From Actinomycetospora lemnae (GTDB taxonomy: Bacteria > Actinomycetota > Actinomycetes > Mycobacteriales > Pseudonocardiaceae): a stretch of 64,000 bases of DNA. The stretch is taken from NCBI RefSeq assembly GCF_028737315.1, contig NZ_JAQZAO010000001.1, positions 62,001 to 126,000 on the forward strand, written 5' to 3'. The notes below the pieces were generated by a model. That model was given only the letters and a program-made list of their open reading frames with translations, was not told the DNA's origin and made no database searches. The position numbers and the translations under genes are program-made. This document shows, piece by piece, positions 51,233 to 60,636 of this stretch; positions within the stretch are counted from its first letter, which is position 1, and each line of letters begins with the position of its first letter.

Positions 51233-52872
51233 CCGCCGCGACGGAGCCGTTGCCGCAGCCTGACGACGCTGCCGGGGAGCCCGACGTCCACACGTCGGCG
51301 GGCAAGCTCGCCGACTGGTACCGGCGCCAGGAGGACGTGGTCCACGCCGGCAGCGAGCGCGCCGTCGAGCGCCAGCACGCCAAGGGCCGCAAGACCGCCC
51401 GCGAGCGCATCGACCTGCTGCTCGACGAGGGCTCGTTCCTCGAGTTCGACGCGATGGCGCGCCACCGCTCCACCAACTTCGGCCTCGACGCCAACCGCCC
51501 GTACGGCGACGGGGTCGTCACCGGGCAGGGCACCGTGGACGGCCGCCCGGTGTGCGTCTTCTCCCAGGACGCCACGGTCTTCGGCGGCGCGCTCGGCGAG
51601 GTCTACGGCGAGAAGATCGTCAAGGTCATGGACGTGGCCATGAAGATCGGGTGCCCGGTCGTCGGCATCAACGACGGCGGCGGCGCGCGCATCCAGGAGG
51701 GCGTCGTCGCCCTCGGCCTCTACGGCGAGATCTTCCGGCGCAACGTGCACGCCTCGGGCGTCGTCCCGCAGATCTCGCTGGTCATGGGCCCGGCGGCCGG
51801 CGGCGCGGTGTACTCCCCCGCGCTCACCGACTTCACGGTCATGGTCGACGAGACGTCGTTCATGTTCATCACGGGCCCGGACGTCATCAAGACGGTCACG
51901 GGCGAGGACGTCGGCTTCGAGGAGCTCGGCGGCGCCCGCACCCACAACGCCACGTCCGGCAACGCCCACTACCTGGCCTCCGACGAGGACGACGCGATCT
52001 CGTTCGTCCAGGAGCTGCTGGGCTACCTGCCGTCGAACAACCTCACCGACCCGCCGCGCATTCCGGGCGAGGAGGAGAGCGGGTCGGTGCCCGACGGCAT
52101 CGGCGAGACCGACCTCGAGCTCGACACCCTCGTGCCCGACTCGCCCAACCAGCCGTACGACATCCGCGAGGCGATCACGAGGGTCGTCGACGACGGCGAC
52201 TTCCTGGAGATCCAGGCGCTGTACGCGGCCAACATCGTCACCGGCTACGGCCGGGTCGAGGGCCGGCCGGTGGGCATCGTCGCCAACCAGCCCACCCAGC
52301 TCGCCGGCTGCCTCGACATCGGGGCCAGCGAGAAGGCCGCGCGGTTCGTGCGCACGTGCGACACCTTCAACATCCCGGTGCTGACCTTCGTCGACGTGCC
52401 GGGATTCCTGCCGGGCACCGACCAGGAGTACAACGGCATCATCCGCCGCGGCGCGAAGCTGATCTACGCGTACGCCGAGGCGACGGTCCCGCTCGTCACG
52501 GTCATCTGCCGCAAGGCCTACGGCGGCGCCTACGACGTCATGGGCTCCAAGCACCTCGGGGCCGACGTCAACATCGCGTGGCCCACCGCGCAGATCGCCG
52601 TCACCGGGGCGTCCGGTGCCGTGAGCATCCTCTACCGCAAGGAGCTCAAGAAGGTCGAGGACGCCGGCGGCGACGTCGAGGCCCGGCGCGCGGAGCTGCA
52701 GCAGGAGTACGAGGACACCCTCGCCAACCCGTACGTGGCCGCCGAGCGGGGCTACGTCGACGCCGTCGTCCCGCCGTCGCACACCCGCGGCTACGTCGCC
52801 CGGGCGCTGCGGATGCTCGAGACCAAGCGCGAGACGCTGCCGCCGCGCAAGCACGGGAACGTGCCCCTGTGA
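51229..52872 (+). CDS. accD5: Acyl-CoA (propionyl-CoA) carboxylase beta subunit
   Basis: 547 aa carboxyltransferase, almost the length of mycobacterial AccD5. N-half: [60 protein letters not shown]-half: [38 protein letters not shown] and [13 protein letters not shown]. Produces methylmalonyl-CoA or malonyl-CoA with AccA3 biotin carboxylase. ATG 51229 follows a coupled mini-ORF; the stop TGA merges with the tandem 29-bp units. Confidence 0.96.
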   Translation: MTAATEPLPQPDDAAGEPDVHTSAGKLADWYRRQEDVVHAGSERAVERQHAKGRKTARERIDLLLDEGSFLEFDAMARHRSTNFGLDANRPYGDGVVTGQGTVDGRPVCVFSQDATVFGGALGEVYGEKIVKVMDVAMKIGCPVVGINDGGGARIQEGVVALGLYGEIFRRNVHASGVVPQISLVMGPAAGGAVYSPALTDFTVMVDETSFMFITGPDVIKTVTGEDVGFEELGGARTHNATSGNAHYLASDEDDAISFVQELLGYLPSNNLTDPPRIPGEEESGSVPDGIGETDLELDTLVPDSPNQPYDIREAITRVVDDGDFLEIQALYAANIVTGYGRVEGRPVGIVANQPTQLAGCLDIGASEKAARFVRTCDTFNIPVLTFVDVPGFLPGTDQEYNGIIRRGAKLIYAYAEATVPLVTVICRKAYGGAYDVMGSKHLGADVNIAWPTAQIAVTGASGAVSILYRKELKKVEDAGGDVEARRAELQQEYEDTLANPYVAAERGYVDAVVPPSHTRGYVARALRMLETKRETLPPRKHGNVPL

Positions 52873-52955
52873 GCGCAGCGAACGAGGAGGTGCGGCGGTG
52901 AGCGCAGCGAACGAGGAGGCGCGGCGGTGAGCGCAGCGAACGAGGAGGTGCGGCG
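52869..52955 (+). repeat. Three tandem 29-bp translational-coupling units between accD5 and accE
   Basis: Units 52869-52897, 52898-52926 and 52927-52955 differ by a single base (the second has C for T). Each begins with GTGA overlapping the previous stop and contains a full GAGGAGG site seven bases before the next GTG. Read from its GTG each is a complete [13 protein letters not shown] (or MSAANEEARR) then TGA. Thus accD5, three 10-codon ORFs and accE form a chain with four successive GTGA junctions. Confidence 0.9.
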
Positions 52956-53198
52956 GTGAGCGACGCACCGGACGACCAGGAGGCCCCGGCCCGCCCGCTC
53001 CTGCGCATCGTGCGCGGGGAGCCGGACGCCGCCGAGATCGCCGCGCTGACCGCCGTGCTCGCCGCCACCGGCGGCGGTGCTCCCGACGAGACCCCCGACC
53101 CGACACCGACGTCGGGCTGGGCGCGCCACGTCGACCTCGTGCGCGGCCCGGTCCACCCCGGACCGGGCGGCTGGCGGGCCTCCGCCCGACCGCGATGA
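52956..53198 (+). CDS. accE: Acyl-CoA carboxylase epsilon subunit
   Basis: 80 aa. Small subunit stabilising the AccA3-AccD5 complex in actinobacteria. Signatures RPLLRIVRGEPDAAEIAALT, then AVLAATGGG, a Thr/Pro linker and the conserved end GPGGWRASARPR. GTG at 52956 overlaps the third mini-ORF stop and has GAGGAGG seven bases upstream. Mycobacterial accE5 likewise follows accD5. Confidence 0.92.
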   Translation: MSDAPDDQEAPARPLLRIVRGEPDAAEIAALTAVLAATGGGAPDETPDPTPTSGWARHVDLVRGPVHPGPGGWRASARPR

Positions 53199-53225
53199 CC
53201 CCTTCCCCGACCCTCCGGTGACCTG

Positions 53226-54116
53226 ATGGCCCTGCTGCGCCGACGCCGTCGCACGCCGATCGGTGGCGAGAGCTACCGCGACGCCGACCACGCCCTCATG
53301 CCCATCCCGCCCACGGGCGGGCTCGTCAGCGCCCAGCTGCGCAACGTCGAGGGCCGCCCGTTGCCCGGGGTCACCGTCGCGGTGATCGAGACCGAGGGCC
53401 TGCGGCGGGTGGTCACCGAGACGGTCACCGACCCCTTCGGCTTCTACACCGCCGCCGTGCCCAGCGGCTCGTACACGCTGCGCGCGACCCTCGGCGGCTA
53501 CTCCACCCTGACCCGCGACCTCGTCGTCGGCCGGGGCGAGCACGCCGCCCTCGGCGCGCTGACGATGTCCGCCGACCAGGGCAGCACGCGCCCGTCGCCC
53601 GGCGAGTGGGTCATCGACGACGCCCACAGCCGCCTGGGGTTCGTCGCGCGGCACATCGCGCTGTCGCGGGTCTACGGCCAGTTCACGCGGTTCCGCGGCT
53701 CGATCCACATCGCCGAGGACCTGGAGGACTCGAGCGTCGACGTCGTCATCGACGCGGCCAGCATCGAGACCCACAACGCTCAGCGCGACGCCCACCTGCG
53801 CTCGCAGGACTTCCTGGCCGTCGACGACTACCCGCAGCTCCAGTTCTCGAGCACGCGGTTCGGCGTCCGCGCGGGCAACGCCTGGACCATCGACGGCGAG
53901 CTCTCGATCCGCGGGCGCACCAACGACGTCCGCCTCGACACGACCTACCTCGGCACGCAGTCGTGGAACGGCACGCGCGTGGGCGCCACGGCGACGACGT
54001 CGCTGCACCGGGAGCACTTCACGCTCAACTGGCAGCAGATGGTGGCTCGCGGCATCCCCGTCGTCGGCTCGACGATCCAGATCCACCTCGACGTCCAAGC
54101 GGTCCTCCAGCTCTGA
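53226..54116 (+). CDS. YceI-family protein with N-terminal carboxypeptidase-regulatory-like domain
   Basis: 296 aa. Residues 30-115 form a beta-sandwich (QLRNVEGRPLPGVTVAV, DPFGFYTAAVPSGSYTL) like CarboxypepD_reg domains. Residues 125-296 are a YceI lipocalin-like barrel: GEWVIDDAHSRLGFVARH, YGQFTRFRGSI, LRSQDFLAVDDYPQLQF and FTLNWQ. YceI proteins bind polyisoprenoid lipids. No signal peptide is visible, only a basic start (MALLRRRRRT), so it may be cytoplasmic. ATG 53226, 28 bases after accE. Confidence 0.87.
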   Translation: MALLRRRRRTPIGGESYRDADHALMPIPPTGGLVSAQLRNVEGRPLPGVTVAVIETEGLRRVVTETVTDPFGFYTAAVPSGSYTLRATLGGYSTLTRDLVVGRGEHAALGALTMSADQGSTRPSPGEWVIDDAHSRLGFVARHIALSRVYGQFTRFRGSIHIAEDLEDSSVDVVIDAASIETHNAQRDAHLRSQDFLAVDDYPQLQFSSTRFGVRAGNAWTIDGELSIRGRTNDVRLDTTYLGTQSWNGTRVGATATTSLHREHFTLNWQQMVARGIPVVGSTIQIHLDVQAVLQL

Positions 54117-54127
54117 ACCCCGCCGTG

Positions 54128-54173
54128 CTTGCGTGATGCAACTCTCACCTCTACCGTCGTTGCATCACGCAAG
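54128..54173. promoter_or_regulatory. 15-bp inverted repeat with nested palindromes flanking the DUF899 -10 box
   Basis: CTTGCGTGATGCAAC (54128-54142) and GTTGCATCACGCAAG (54159-54173) are perfect complements. Each arm contains its own inverted repeat, TTGC-n5-GCAA. Between them TACCGT (54152-54157) fits a -10. Site centres are 31 bp apart, about three helical turns, as for a pair of repressor dimers on one face. Confidence 0.6.
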
Positions 54174-54196
54174 TCGGACGGGACGAGGTGGGGACG

Positions 54197-54940
54197 ATGG
54201 CGCTGCCGCAGGTGGCCACGCACGAGGAGTGGCTGGGCGCGCGGAAGAAGCTGCTCGAGCGCGAGAAGGAGCTCGTGCGGGCCCAGGACGCGGTGGCCGC
54301 CGAGCGCCGGCGTCTCCCGATGGTGCGCGTCGAGGTGGACTACCGCTTCACCGGCCCCGACGGCGAGGTCGGGCTGCTCGACCTCTTCGCGGGCCACCGG
54401 CAGCTGCTGGTCCAGCACCTCATGTTCGGCCCGGCCTGGGACGTCCCGTGCAACAGCTGCAGCGGGATGGCGTACGACCTCGGCGCCGCCACCCCGGCGC
54501 GCCTGGCCCGGCGCGACACGTCGTTCGTCGCGGTCTCGCGGGCGCCGATGGAGAAGCTCCGCCCCGTCGCCGAGGCCCGGGGCTGGACCTTCCCGTGGTT
54601 CTCGTCGTACGGCAGCCGCTTCAACCACGACTTCCACGTCACGCTCGACCCGGCCGTGGTGCCGGCGAGCTACAACTTCCTCGACACCGCCGAGCTGGCC
54701 GCCGACCCGGAGCTGTCATGGATGGTCGACCACGTCGGCGAGCAGCCCGGGATCAGCGCGTTCCTGCGCGACGGCGACGACGTGTTCCACACGTACTCGA
54801 CGTACGGCCGCGGCGTCGAGGTGATGATGCACGGCTACCACCTGCTCGACCTCACGGCGCTCGGGCGCCAGGAGGACTGGGAGGAGCCCGCCGGCCGCGC
54901 ACCGGTCGTGCACGAGGCCTCCGCCGGAGCCATGGCCTGA
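54197..54940 (+). CDS. DUF899 family thioredoxin-like-fold protein
   Basis: 247 aa. Matches the DUF899 pattern: HEEWLGARKKLLEREKEL, then VEVDYRFTGPDGEVGLLDLF, HLMFGPAWDVPCNSCSGMAYD (CNSC in redox-motif position), WTFPWFSSYGSRFNHDF and DDVFHTYSTYGRG. Biochemical role undefined; a thiol or peroxide-related role is possible. ATG 54197 after GAGGTGGGGACG; GTG 54188 is the alternative. Its promoter carries a double palindrome. Confidence 0.85.
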   Translation: MALPQVATHEEWLGARKKLLEREKELVRAQDAVAAERRRLPMVRVEVDYRFTGPDGEVGLLDLFAGHRQLLVQHLMFGPAWDVPCNSCSGMAYDLGAATPARLARRDTSFVAVSRAPMEKLRPVAEARGWTFPWFSSYGSRFNHDFHVTLDPAVVPASYNFLDTAELAADPELSWMVDHVGEQPGISAFLRDGDDVFHTYSTYGRGVEVMMHGYHLLDLTALGRQEDWEEPAGRAPVVHEASAGAMA

Positions 54941-55039
54941 CCCGTCGGGAGGCCGCCGTCAGCCGGTGATCCTCGCCGCGGTCGGGCGGCGGACCGGCGG
55001 CGCGGCGTCCCCGGAGCCGCCGACGTAGGGTGCCGCCCC

Positions 55040-55675
55040 GTGCGTCTGGTGCTCGCGTCCGCGTCCCCGGCCCGTCGGGCCGTCCTCCGTGCCGCCGGGG
55101 TGGAACCCCTCGTCGAGGTCTCCGACCTCGACGAGGACGCCGTCGTCGCCGAGCTCGGCGAGGGGGCGACGCCCGAGGACACGGTGTCGGCGCTGGCGCT
55201 GGCGAAGGCCCGCACGGTGGCCGCCCGCATCGCGTCCGCCGAGCCCGACTGCGTGATCGTCGGCGCGGACTCGATGCTGTGGCTCGAGGGCGAGCTCGTC
55301 GGCAAGCCGCCGTCGGTCGACGCCGCGCGCGGCCGGTGGGACCAGATGGCCGGGCGCGCCGCGGACCTGTTCACCGGGCACGCGCTGGTCCGCGTCGTCG
55401 GCGGCGCCGTGGAGCGCGAGGTCACCGGGCACGCGCGCACCGCCGTCGCGTTCGCCGAGCCCACCACCGCCGAGCTCGAGGCCTACCTCGCGAGCGGGGA
55501 GCCGATGGCCGTCGCCGGCGCGTTCACCCTCGACGGGCTGGGCGGCTGGTTCGTCGAGGGCGTCGAGGGCGACCCGTCGAACGTCGTCGGCCTGAGCCTG
55601 CCGCTGACGCGCCGCCTGCTCGCCGAGATCGGCGTCGGCGTCGACGCGCTGTGGGCGACGGCGCCCCGGAGCTGA
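55040..55675 (+). CDS. maf: Maf-family nucleotide pyrophosphatase
   Basis: 211 aa. Removes non-canonical or modified NTPs by pyrophosphate release. Motifs: LVLASASPARRAVLRAAG, CVIVGADSMLWLEGELVGKP (catalytic Asp), FTGHALVRV and DPSNVVGLSLPLT. The order after acc genes is as in mycobacteria. TAGGGT (55026-55031) eight bases before the GTG indicates leaderless mRNA. Confidence 0.93.
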   Translation: MRLVLASASPARRAVLRAAGVEPLVEVSDLDEDAVVAELGEGATPEDTVSALALAKARTVAARIASAEPDCVIVGADSMLWLEGELVGKPPSVDAARGRWDQMAGRAADLFTGHALVRVVGGAVEREVTGHARTAVAFAEPTTAELEAYLASGEPMAVAGAFTLDGLGGWFVEGVEGDPSNVVGLSLPLTRRLLAEIGVGVDALWATAPRS

Positions 55676-55688
55676 GCCGGCGCCCTGC

Positions 55689-56453
55689 TCAGGCGGGGTC
55701 GACGCGCAGCGAGCGCACGACGGCGTCCGCGGCCTCGCCGTCGGCCCCGACGGTCGGCGAGGGCCGGGCGACGGCCAGCACCGCGAGGGTGCGGCCGGGC
55801 GCGGCGATCGTGCTGACGCGCACCAGCGCACCGTCCAGCTCGCCGCCCTCGACCCGGCGCACCGAGGTGCGGGTCGGCAGGTCCGCGACCGGCACGTCGT
55901 CGTCCGTGAGGTCCGCGGTCGTCGCGCCGGGGGCCAGCAGGTCGGCGTAGGCGTCCGCCAGCCGCCGCGCCTCGGCGTCCAGGGCGGCGGACCGGGCGGG
56001 GTCGGCGACGGGCGGGTCGACGGGGACCCGCTCCGGGTCGGCGAGGCCGACGAGCACCACCGTGCCCGCGCCGCGGCGCAGGATCGTGGCGTCCACGAAC
56101 CGGCCCGGCGGCACCTCGACGACGTCCTGGTCCGGCACGACCCGCCACCCCGCCGGGAGCGCCAGCGTCGTGGCCGTCACCGCGTCGGGCACCCGCGGCT
56201 CGTCGGGGGCCGGAGCCTCCCCGGGGCCCACCGGGGGTTCCGCGGGCTCCTCGGACGCGGCCGGCTCCTCCGGCTCCTCGGACCCCTCCGCGGCCGGTGG
56301 CGGGCCCGACGGCGCGGACGCGACGTCCTCGGCCGCGAGCCGCAGGGAGGTCGCCTGGTCGGCCCCGACCGCGCCGGCGACCACCGCGACGAGGCCGGAC
56401 AGGGCCAGCACGGACGCGCACACGGCCACCGACCGCCACCACCAAGGCTGCAT
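55689..56453 (-). CDS. Hypothetical exported or membrane-anchored protein with acidic linker
   Basis: 254 aa. One hydrophobic signal-anchor at residues 7-30 (VAVCASVLALSGLVAVVAGA), then a Glu/Pro/Ala linker to about 95 (EEPEEPAASEEPAEPP) and a C-terminal domain with TTLALPAGWRVVPDQD, DATILRRGAGTVVLVGLADP and APGRTLAVLAVARP. Not recognised further; the domain resembles small secreted or lipoprotein beta folds. ATG 56453, nine bases after a TACGGT -10. Convergent with maf. Confidence 0.6.
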   Translation of the reverse strand: MQPWWWRSVAVCASVLALSGLVAVVAGAVGADQATSLRLAAEDVASAPSGPPPAAEGSEEPEEPAASEEPAEPPVGPGEAPAPDEPRVPDAVTATTLALPAGWRVVPDQDVVEVPPGRFVDATILRRGAGTVVLVGLADPERVPVDPPVADPARSAALDAEARRLADAYADLLAPGATTADLTDDDVPVADLPTRTSVRRVEGGELDGALVRVSTIAAPGRTLAVLAVARPSPTVGADGEAADAVVRSLRVDPA

Positions 56454-56675
56454 CGGTCGCCGACCGTAGCCGCGGTGGGCGGGGTGATCCGCACCGGGGC
56501 GCCGGGGTGCACGGCGCGTGAGCGGGCATCCCGTGCGTGTGGTCATGACCACGCCGGTGCCCACGACGCCGCAGCGTCGAGTACGAGAGAGTGACCCGAC
56601 CGGGCACCCGTCCGGCCGCCCCTACACTGCCCCGACCGTCCCGGTTTCAGCGACGATCCCCCAGGAGGTCCCTCG

Positions 56676-58490
56676 ATGGCCGCGTCCGCCCCGACGGGGT
56701 TCGACCCGCTGCACACCGTCCTGGTGGCGAACCGCGGCGAGATCGCGGTGCGCGTCGTGCGCGCGTGCGCCGACGCCGGCCTCACGAGCGTCGCCGTGTA
56801 CGCCGACCCGGACCGGGACGCCCCGCACGTGCGCCTCGCCGACCAGGCGTTCGGTCTGGGCGGGGAGACCGCGGCCGAGTCGTACCTCGACATCGAGAAG
56901 ATCCTGAAGGCCGCGCGGGACTCCGGCGCGAACGCGATCCACCCGGGCTACGGGTTCCTCTCCGAGAACGCCGACTTCGCGCAGGCCGTCGTCGACGCCG
57001 GGCTGATCTGGATCGGGCCGAGCCCGCAGGCCATCCGCGACCTGGGCGACAAGGTCACCGCCCGCAAGATCGCCGAGCGCTCCGGCGCGCCGCTGGTGCC
57101 CGGCACGAAGGACCCGGTCGCCGACGCCGACGAGGTCATCGCCTTCGCCGACGAGCACGGGCTGCCGGTCGCCATCAAGGCGGCGTTCGGCGGCGGCGGA
57201 CGCGGCATGCGCGTCGCGCGCGAGCGCGACGAGATCGCGGAGATGTTCGACGCCGCGGTGCGCGAAGCCGTCTCGGCGTTCGGGCGCGGCGAGTCGTTCG
57301 TCGAGCGCTACCTCGACCGCCCGCGCCACGTCGAGGCCCAGGTCCTCGCCGACCAGCACGGCAACTGCATCGTCGTCGGCACCCGCGACTGCTCGCTGCA
57401 GCGGCGTCACCAGAAGCTGGTCGAGGAGGCGCCCGCGCCGTTCCTCACCGACGAGCAGCGCAAGCGCATCCACACCTCCGCCCGCGACATCTGCGTCGAG
57501 GCCGGCTACTCCGGCGCCGGCACCGTGGAGTTCCTCGTCGGCGAGGACGGCACGATCTCGTTCCTCGAGGTCAACACGCGCCTGCAGGTCGAGCACCCGG
57601 TCTCCGAGGAGACCAGCGGCATCGACCTCGTCATCGAGCAGTTCCGCATCGCCGCCGGGCAGGAGCTGCGCTTCGGCGAGGACCCGGCCCCCCGCGGGCA
57701 CGCGATCGAGTACCGGATCAACGGCGAGGACGCCGGCCGCGGCTTCCTGCCCGCCCCGGGCACGGTGACCCGCTTCGTCGCCCCCGACGGCCCCGGCGTG
57801 CGCGTCGACTCCGGCGTCGAGACCGGCACGGTGATCGGCGGTCAGTTCGACTCGATGGTCGGGAAGCTGATCGTCACCGGCGAGGACCGCGAGCAGGCCA
57901 TCGCGCGCTCGAAGCGCGCGCTGGAGGAGCTGGTCGTCGAGGGCCTGCCGACGGTCATCCCGTTCCACAAGGCCGTGCTGCGCGACCCCGCGTTCACCGC
58001 GCCCGACGGGGCCGAGTCGTTCCTCGTGCACACGCGCTGGATCGAGACCGAGTTCGACAACCGGATCCCGCCGTACGAGGCCGCCGCGTCGGGCGAGGAG
58101 GCAGAGGACTCCCTGCCGCGCCAGACCGTGGTGGTCGAGGTCGGCGGCAAGCGCCTCGAGGTCTCGCTGCCCGGCGACCTCGCCATCGGTGGTGGCGGCG
58201 GGGGTGGCGCGCGCGCCGCGACGCCGAAGAAGAAGCGCGCACGCTCCGGCGGCGGCGCCAAGGTCTCCGGCGACGCCGTGACCGCGCCGATGCAGGGCAC
58301 CGTGGTCAAGGTCGCGGTGTCCGAGGGCGACACGGTGTCCGCGGGCGATCTCGTCGTGGTCGTCGAGGCCATGAAGATGGAGAACCCGGTCACCGCCCAC
58401 AAGGACGGCGTCGTCACCGGCCTGACCCTCGAGCCGGGCGCGAGCGTCAACCAGGGCGCCGTGATCTGCGAGATCCCCGACGCGTCCTGA
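56676..58490 (+). CDS. accA3: Acyl-CoA carboxylase alpha subunit (biotin carboxylase + BCCP)
   Basis: 604 aa. Biotin carboxylase 1-450: [34 protein letters not shown] loop [47 protein letters not shown] Gly/Lys linker near 515-535 ([20 protein letters not shown]) leads to the BCCP domain 540-604 with the biotinylated Lys of EAMKMEN. Feeds CO2-biotin to AccD subunits. ATG with AGGAGG, and TACACT at 56622-56627 as likely -10. Confidence 0.97.
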   Translation: MAASAPTGFDPLHTVLVANRGEIAVRVVRACADAGLTSVAVYADPDRDAPHVRLADQAFGLGGETAAESYLDIEKILKAARDSGANAIHPGYGFLSENADFAQAVVDAGLIWIGPSPQAIRDLGDKVTARKIAERSGAPLVPGTKDPVADADEVIAFADEHGLPVAIKAAFGGGGRGMRVARERDEIAEMFDAAVREAVSAFGRGESFVERYLDRPRHVEAQVLADQHGNCIVVGTRDCSLQRRHQKLVEEAPAPFLTDEQRKRIHTSARDICVEAGYSGAGTVEFLVGEDGTISFLEVNTRLQVEHPVSEETSGIDLVIEQFRIAAGQELRFGEDPAPRGHAIEYRINGEDAGRGFLPAPGTVTRFVAPDGPGVRVDSGVETGTVIGGQFDSMVGKLIVTGEDREQAIARSKRALEELVVEGLPTVIPFHKAVLRDPAFTAPDGAESFLVHTRWIETEFDNRIPPYEAAASGEEAEDSLPRQTVVVEVGGKRLEVSLPGDLAIGGGGGGGARAATPKKKRARSGGGAKVSGDAVTAPMQGTVVKVAVSEGDTVSAGDLVVVVEAMKMENPVTAHKDGVVTGLTLEPGASVNQGAVICEIPDAS

Positions 58491-58509
58491 CCGGCGCATA
58501 CTGAGGGGC

Positions 58510-58941
58510 ATGGCCGAGGTCGGGGCGCACGAGCGGGAGCTCGCCATGGAGGCGCTCGACGCCCACCGGCGTGCCGGCCGTCTCGAGCGCGCCGAGCACG
58601 CCGGCCGCTGCGCGGCCGCGTCCCGGGCGACGTCGCGGGCCCAGCTCGAGGCGCTGTTCCGCGACCTGCCCGAGCCGCACCCGGTCTACCCGACGGCGAC
58701 GGCGCCGGCCCCCGCGCAGCGCCCCGCGGTCGCCGGGCCGCCCGCGGCGCCCGAGCTCCCGGAGCTCGTGGCCCCGGGCGGGGCGGCGATCGCGCGGCAC
58801 GCCGGCCTGATCTCGTTGCTGACCCCGGCCGCGGCCGCGGTGCTCTTCGCCGTCAGCGGCGGGCGCTTCCCGTGGATCTTCATCCTCGTGCCGATCGTGC
58901 TCGCGGCCGTGGCGTACGTCTCCCACCGCCACGGCGGCTGA
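58510..58941 (+). CDS. DUF1707-domain membrane protein
   Basis: 143 aa. The N-terminus ALDAHRRAGRLERAEHAGRC, ATSRAQLEALFRDLPEPHP is a DUF1707 SHOCT-like domain. A Pro/Ala linker and two hydrophobic helices follow (LISLLTPAAAAVLFAVSG, FPWIFILVPIVLAAVAY). Function unknown. ATG 58510 seven bases after CATACT, in leaderless position, 17 bases past the accA3 stop. Confidence 0.8.
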   Translation: MAEVGAHERELAMEALDAHRRAGRLERAEHAGRCAAASRATSRAQLEALFRDLPEPHPVYPTATAPAPAQRPAVAGPPAAPELPELVAPGGAAIARHAGLISLLTPAAAAVLFAVSGGRFPWIFILVPIVLAAVAYVSHRHGG

Positions 58942-59139
58942 GGCGTTCGCGCTCGGCGCAATCCCCGTCACGGCGGGAACACCATGCCGGTGAGCAGGCG
59001 TTGAGCACGTCGTCCGACCGGACACCCGGCGTCGCGTGTGCGGTCCCCGCAGGCGGAAACCGATCGCCTGTCGGGGGTGGGTGTGATGCTCTTGCCACCG
59101 GTCCGTGACCGCCACGGCCCGCCGCCACGAGGGGGAACG

Positions 59140-60621
59140 ATGACCGGCCCGTCCGGAACCGGCCAGCGCACGGACGCGCGACCGATGGTGATCATCATGA
59201 CGCTGGTCGTCTCGGCCTTCGTCATGATCCTCAACGAGACCATCCTCAGCGTGGCGCTGCCGCACCTCACCGGCGACCTCGGGGTGTCGGCCACGACGGT
59301 GCAGTGGTTGACCAGCGGCTTCCTCCTGACGATGGGCGTGGTCATCCCGACCACGGGCTACATCCTCAACCGCTTCACGCCGCGACAGGTCTTCCTCGCG
59401 GCGATGACGCTGTTCAGCCTGGGCACGCTGATCTGCGCCCTGTCGCCGGGCTTCACGCTGCTGCTCGTCGGCCGCATCGTGCAGGCCACGGGCACCGCGG
59501 TGATGATCCCGCTGCTCATGACCTCGGTCATGCGCCTCATCCCGCCGGAGCGGCGCGGCGCCACGATGGGCACGATCTCGATCGTCATCGCCGTGGCCCC
59601 CGCCGTCGGCCCGACCATCGGCGGCCTCATCCTCGCCTCGCTCGACTGGCGCTGGATGTTCTGGAGCGTGCTGCCGCTGTCCGTGGCCGCGCTGCTGGTC
59701 GGCGTCGTGCTCTTCCGCCTCTCCGGCGAGACGCGTCGCACGCCGCTCGACCTGCTGTCGGTCGTCCTGTCGTTCTTCGCCTTCGGCGGCATCGTCTACG
59801 GGCTCTCGACGCTCGGGCACGGCGGCGGCGCCGTGATCCCCCCGTGGGCCGCGCTGGTCGTGGGCGCCGTCGCGCTGACCACCTTCGTCCTGCGCCAGCG
59901 GCAGCTCCAGCGCTCCGAGTCGGCGCTGCTCGACCTGCGGCCCTTCGGCCACCGGCAGTTCGTCATCGCGATCGTGCTCTCGGCCCTGCTGTTCATGTCG
60001 CTGCTGGGCGCCGGGGCGATCCTGCTGCCGATCTACCTGCAGAACGTGCTCGGCGTCAGCGCGGCGACCACGGGCCTCGCGGTGCTGCCCGGCGGCCTCG
60101 TGCTCGGGTTCATGGGTCGCCCGGTGGGCCGGCTGTTCGACCGCGTCGGCGCCCGCCCGCTCGTCATCCCGGGCGCCGTCGGGCTCGCGACGTCGATGTG
60201 GCTGCTGGCCCTGCTCGGGGCCGGGGCGGCCCTGTGGATGGTCATCGCGGTGCACATCCTGCTCATGGCGTCGCTCGGTCTCATGATGACGCCGCTGCTC
60301 ACCGAGGGACTCGCGGTGCTGCCCGAGAACCTCTACTCGCACGGCAGCGCGATCCTCACCACGCTGCAGCAGGTCGCGGGCGCGGCCGGCACGGCGGGCT
60401 TCGTCACGATCGCGGCGATCGGGTCGGCGAACGCCGCCGGCACGCCCGACGCGGCGGGCCTGCGGCTCGCGTTCATGGCTGCCGGGGTCATCGGGCTGAT
60501 CGCGGTCGGTGTGTCGTTCATGGTGCGCCGCAAGCCGGCGGGCGACAGCCCGTCCGAGGGCACCGACAGCACCGGTGAGCTCGCCGGCGACACCTCGTCG
60601 ACGCCGGTCGCCGGGCGCTGA
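59140..60621 (+). CDS. DHA2-family MFS drug/lipid exporter (EmrB/LmrB type)
   Basis: 493 aa, about 14 hydrophobic segments. Typical signs: LNETILSVALPHLTGDLGVS, WLTSGFLLTMGVVIP, GRIVQATGTAVMIPLL and GPTIGGLI. Proton-driven export is the family role; substrate unknown. ATG preceded by GAGGGGG at eight bases. No regulator adjoins it. Convergent with the DUF1772 gene, 15 bases apart. The gap 58942-59139 holds nothing convincing. Confidence 0.88.
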   Translation: MTGPSGTGQRTDARPMVIIMTLVVSAFVMILNETILSVALPHLTGDLGVSATTVQWLTSGFLLTMGVVIPTTGYILNRFTPRQVFLAAMTLFSLGTLICALSPGFTLLLVGRIVQATGTAVMIPLLMTSVMRLIPPERRGATMGTISIVIAVAPAVGPTIGGLILASLDWRWMFWSVLPLSVAALLVGVVLFRLSGETRRTPLDLLSVVLSFFAFGGIVYGLSTLGHGGGAVIPPWAALVVGAVALTTFVLRQRQLQRSESALLDLRPFGHRQFVIAIVLSALLFMSLLGAGAILLPIYLQNVLGVSAATTGLAVLPGGLVLGFMGRPVGRLFDRVGARPLVIPGAVGLATSMWLLALLGAGAALWMVIAVHILLMASLGLMMTPLLTEGLAVLPENLYSHGSAILTTLQQVAGAAGTAGFVTIAAIGSANAAGTPDAAGLRLAFMAAGVIGLIAVGVSFMVRRKPAGDSPSEGTDSTGELAGDTSSTPVAGR

Positions 60622-60636
60622 CCAGCGGACAGCCCG

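Noticed and set aside
18527-52955. Recurring GAGCGCAGCG decamer (near 18527, 25125 and the three 29-bp units) as a dispersed regulatory motif
   Set aside because: At this base composition about one chance occurrence is expected, and two of the loci are inside coding sequence without a consistent position.
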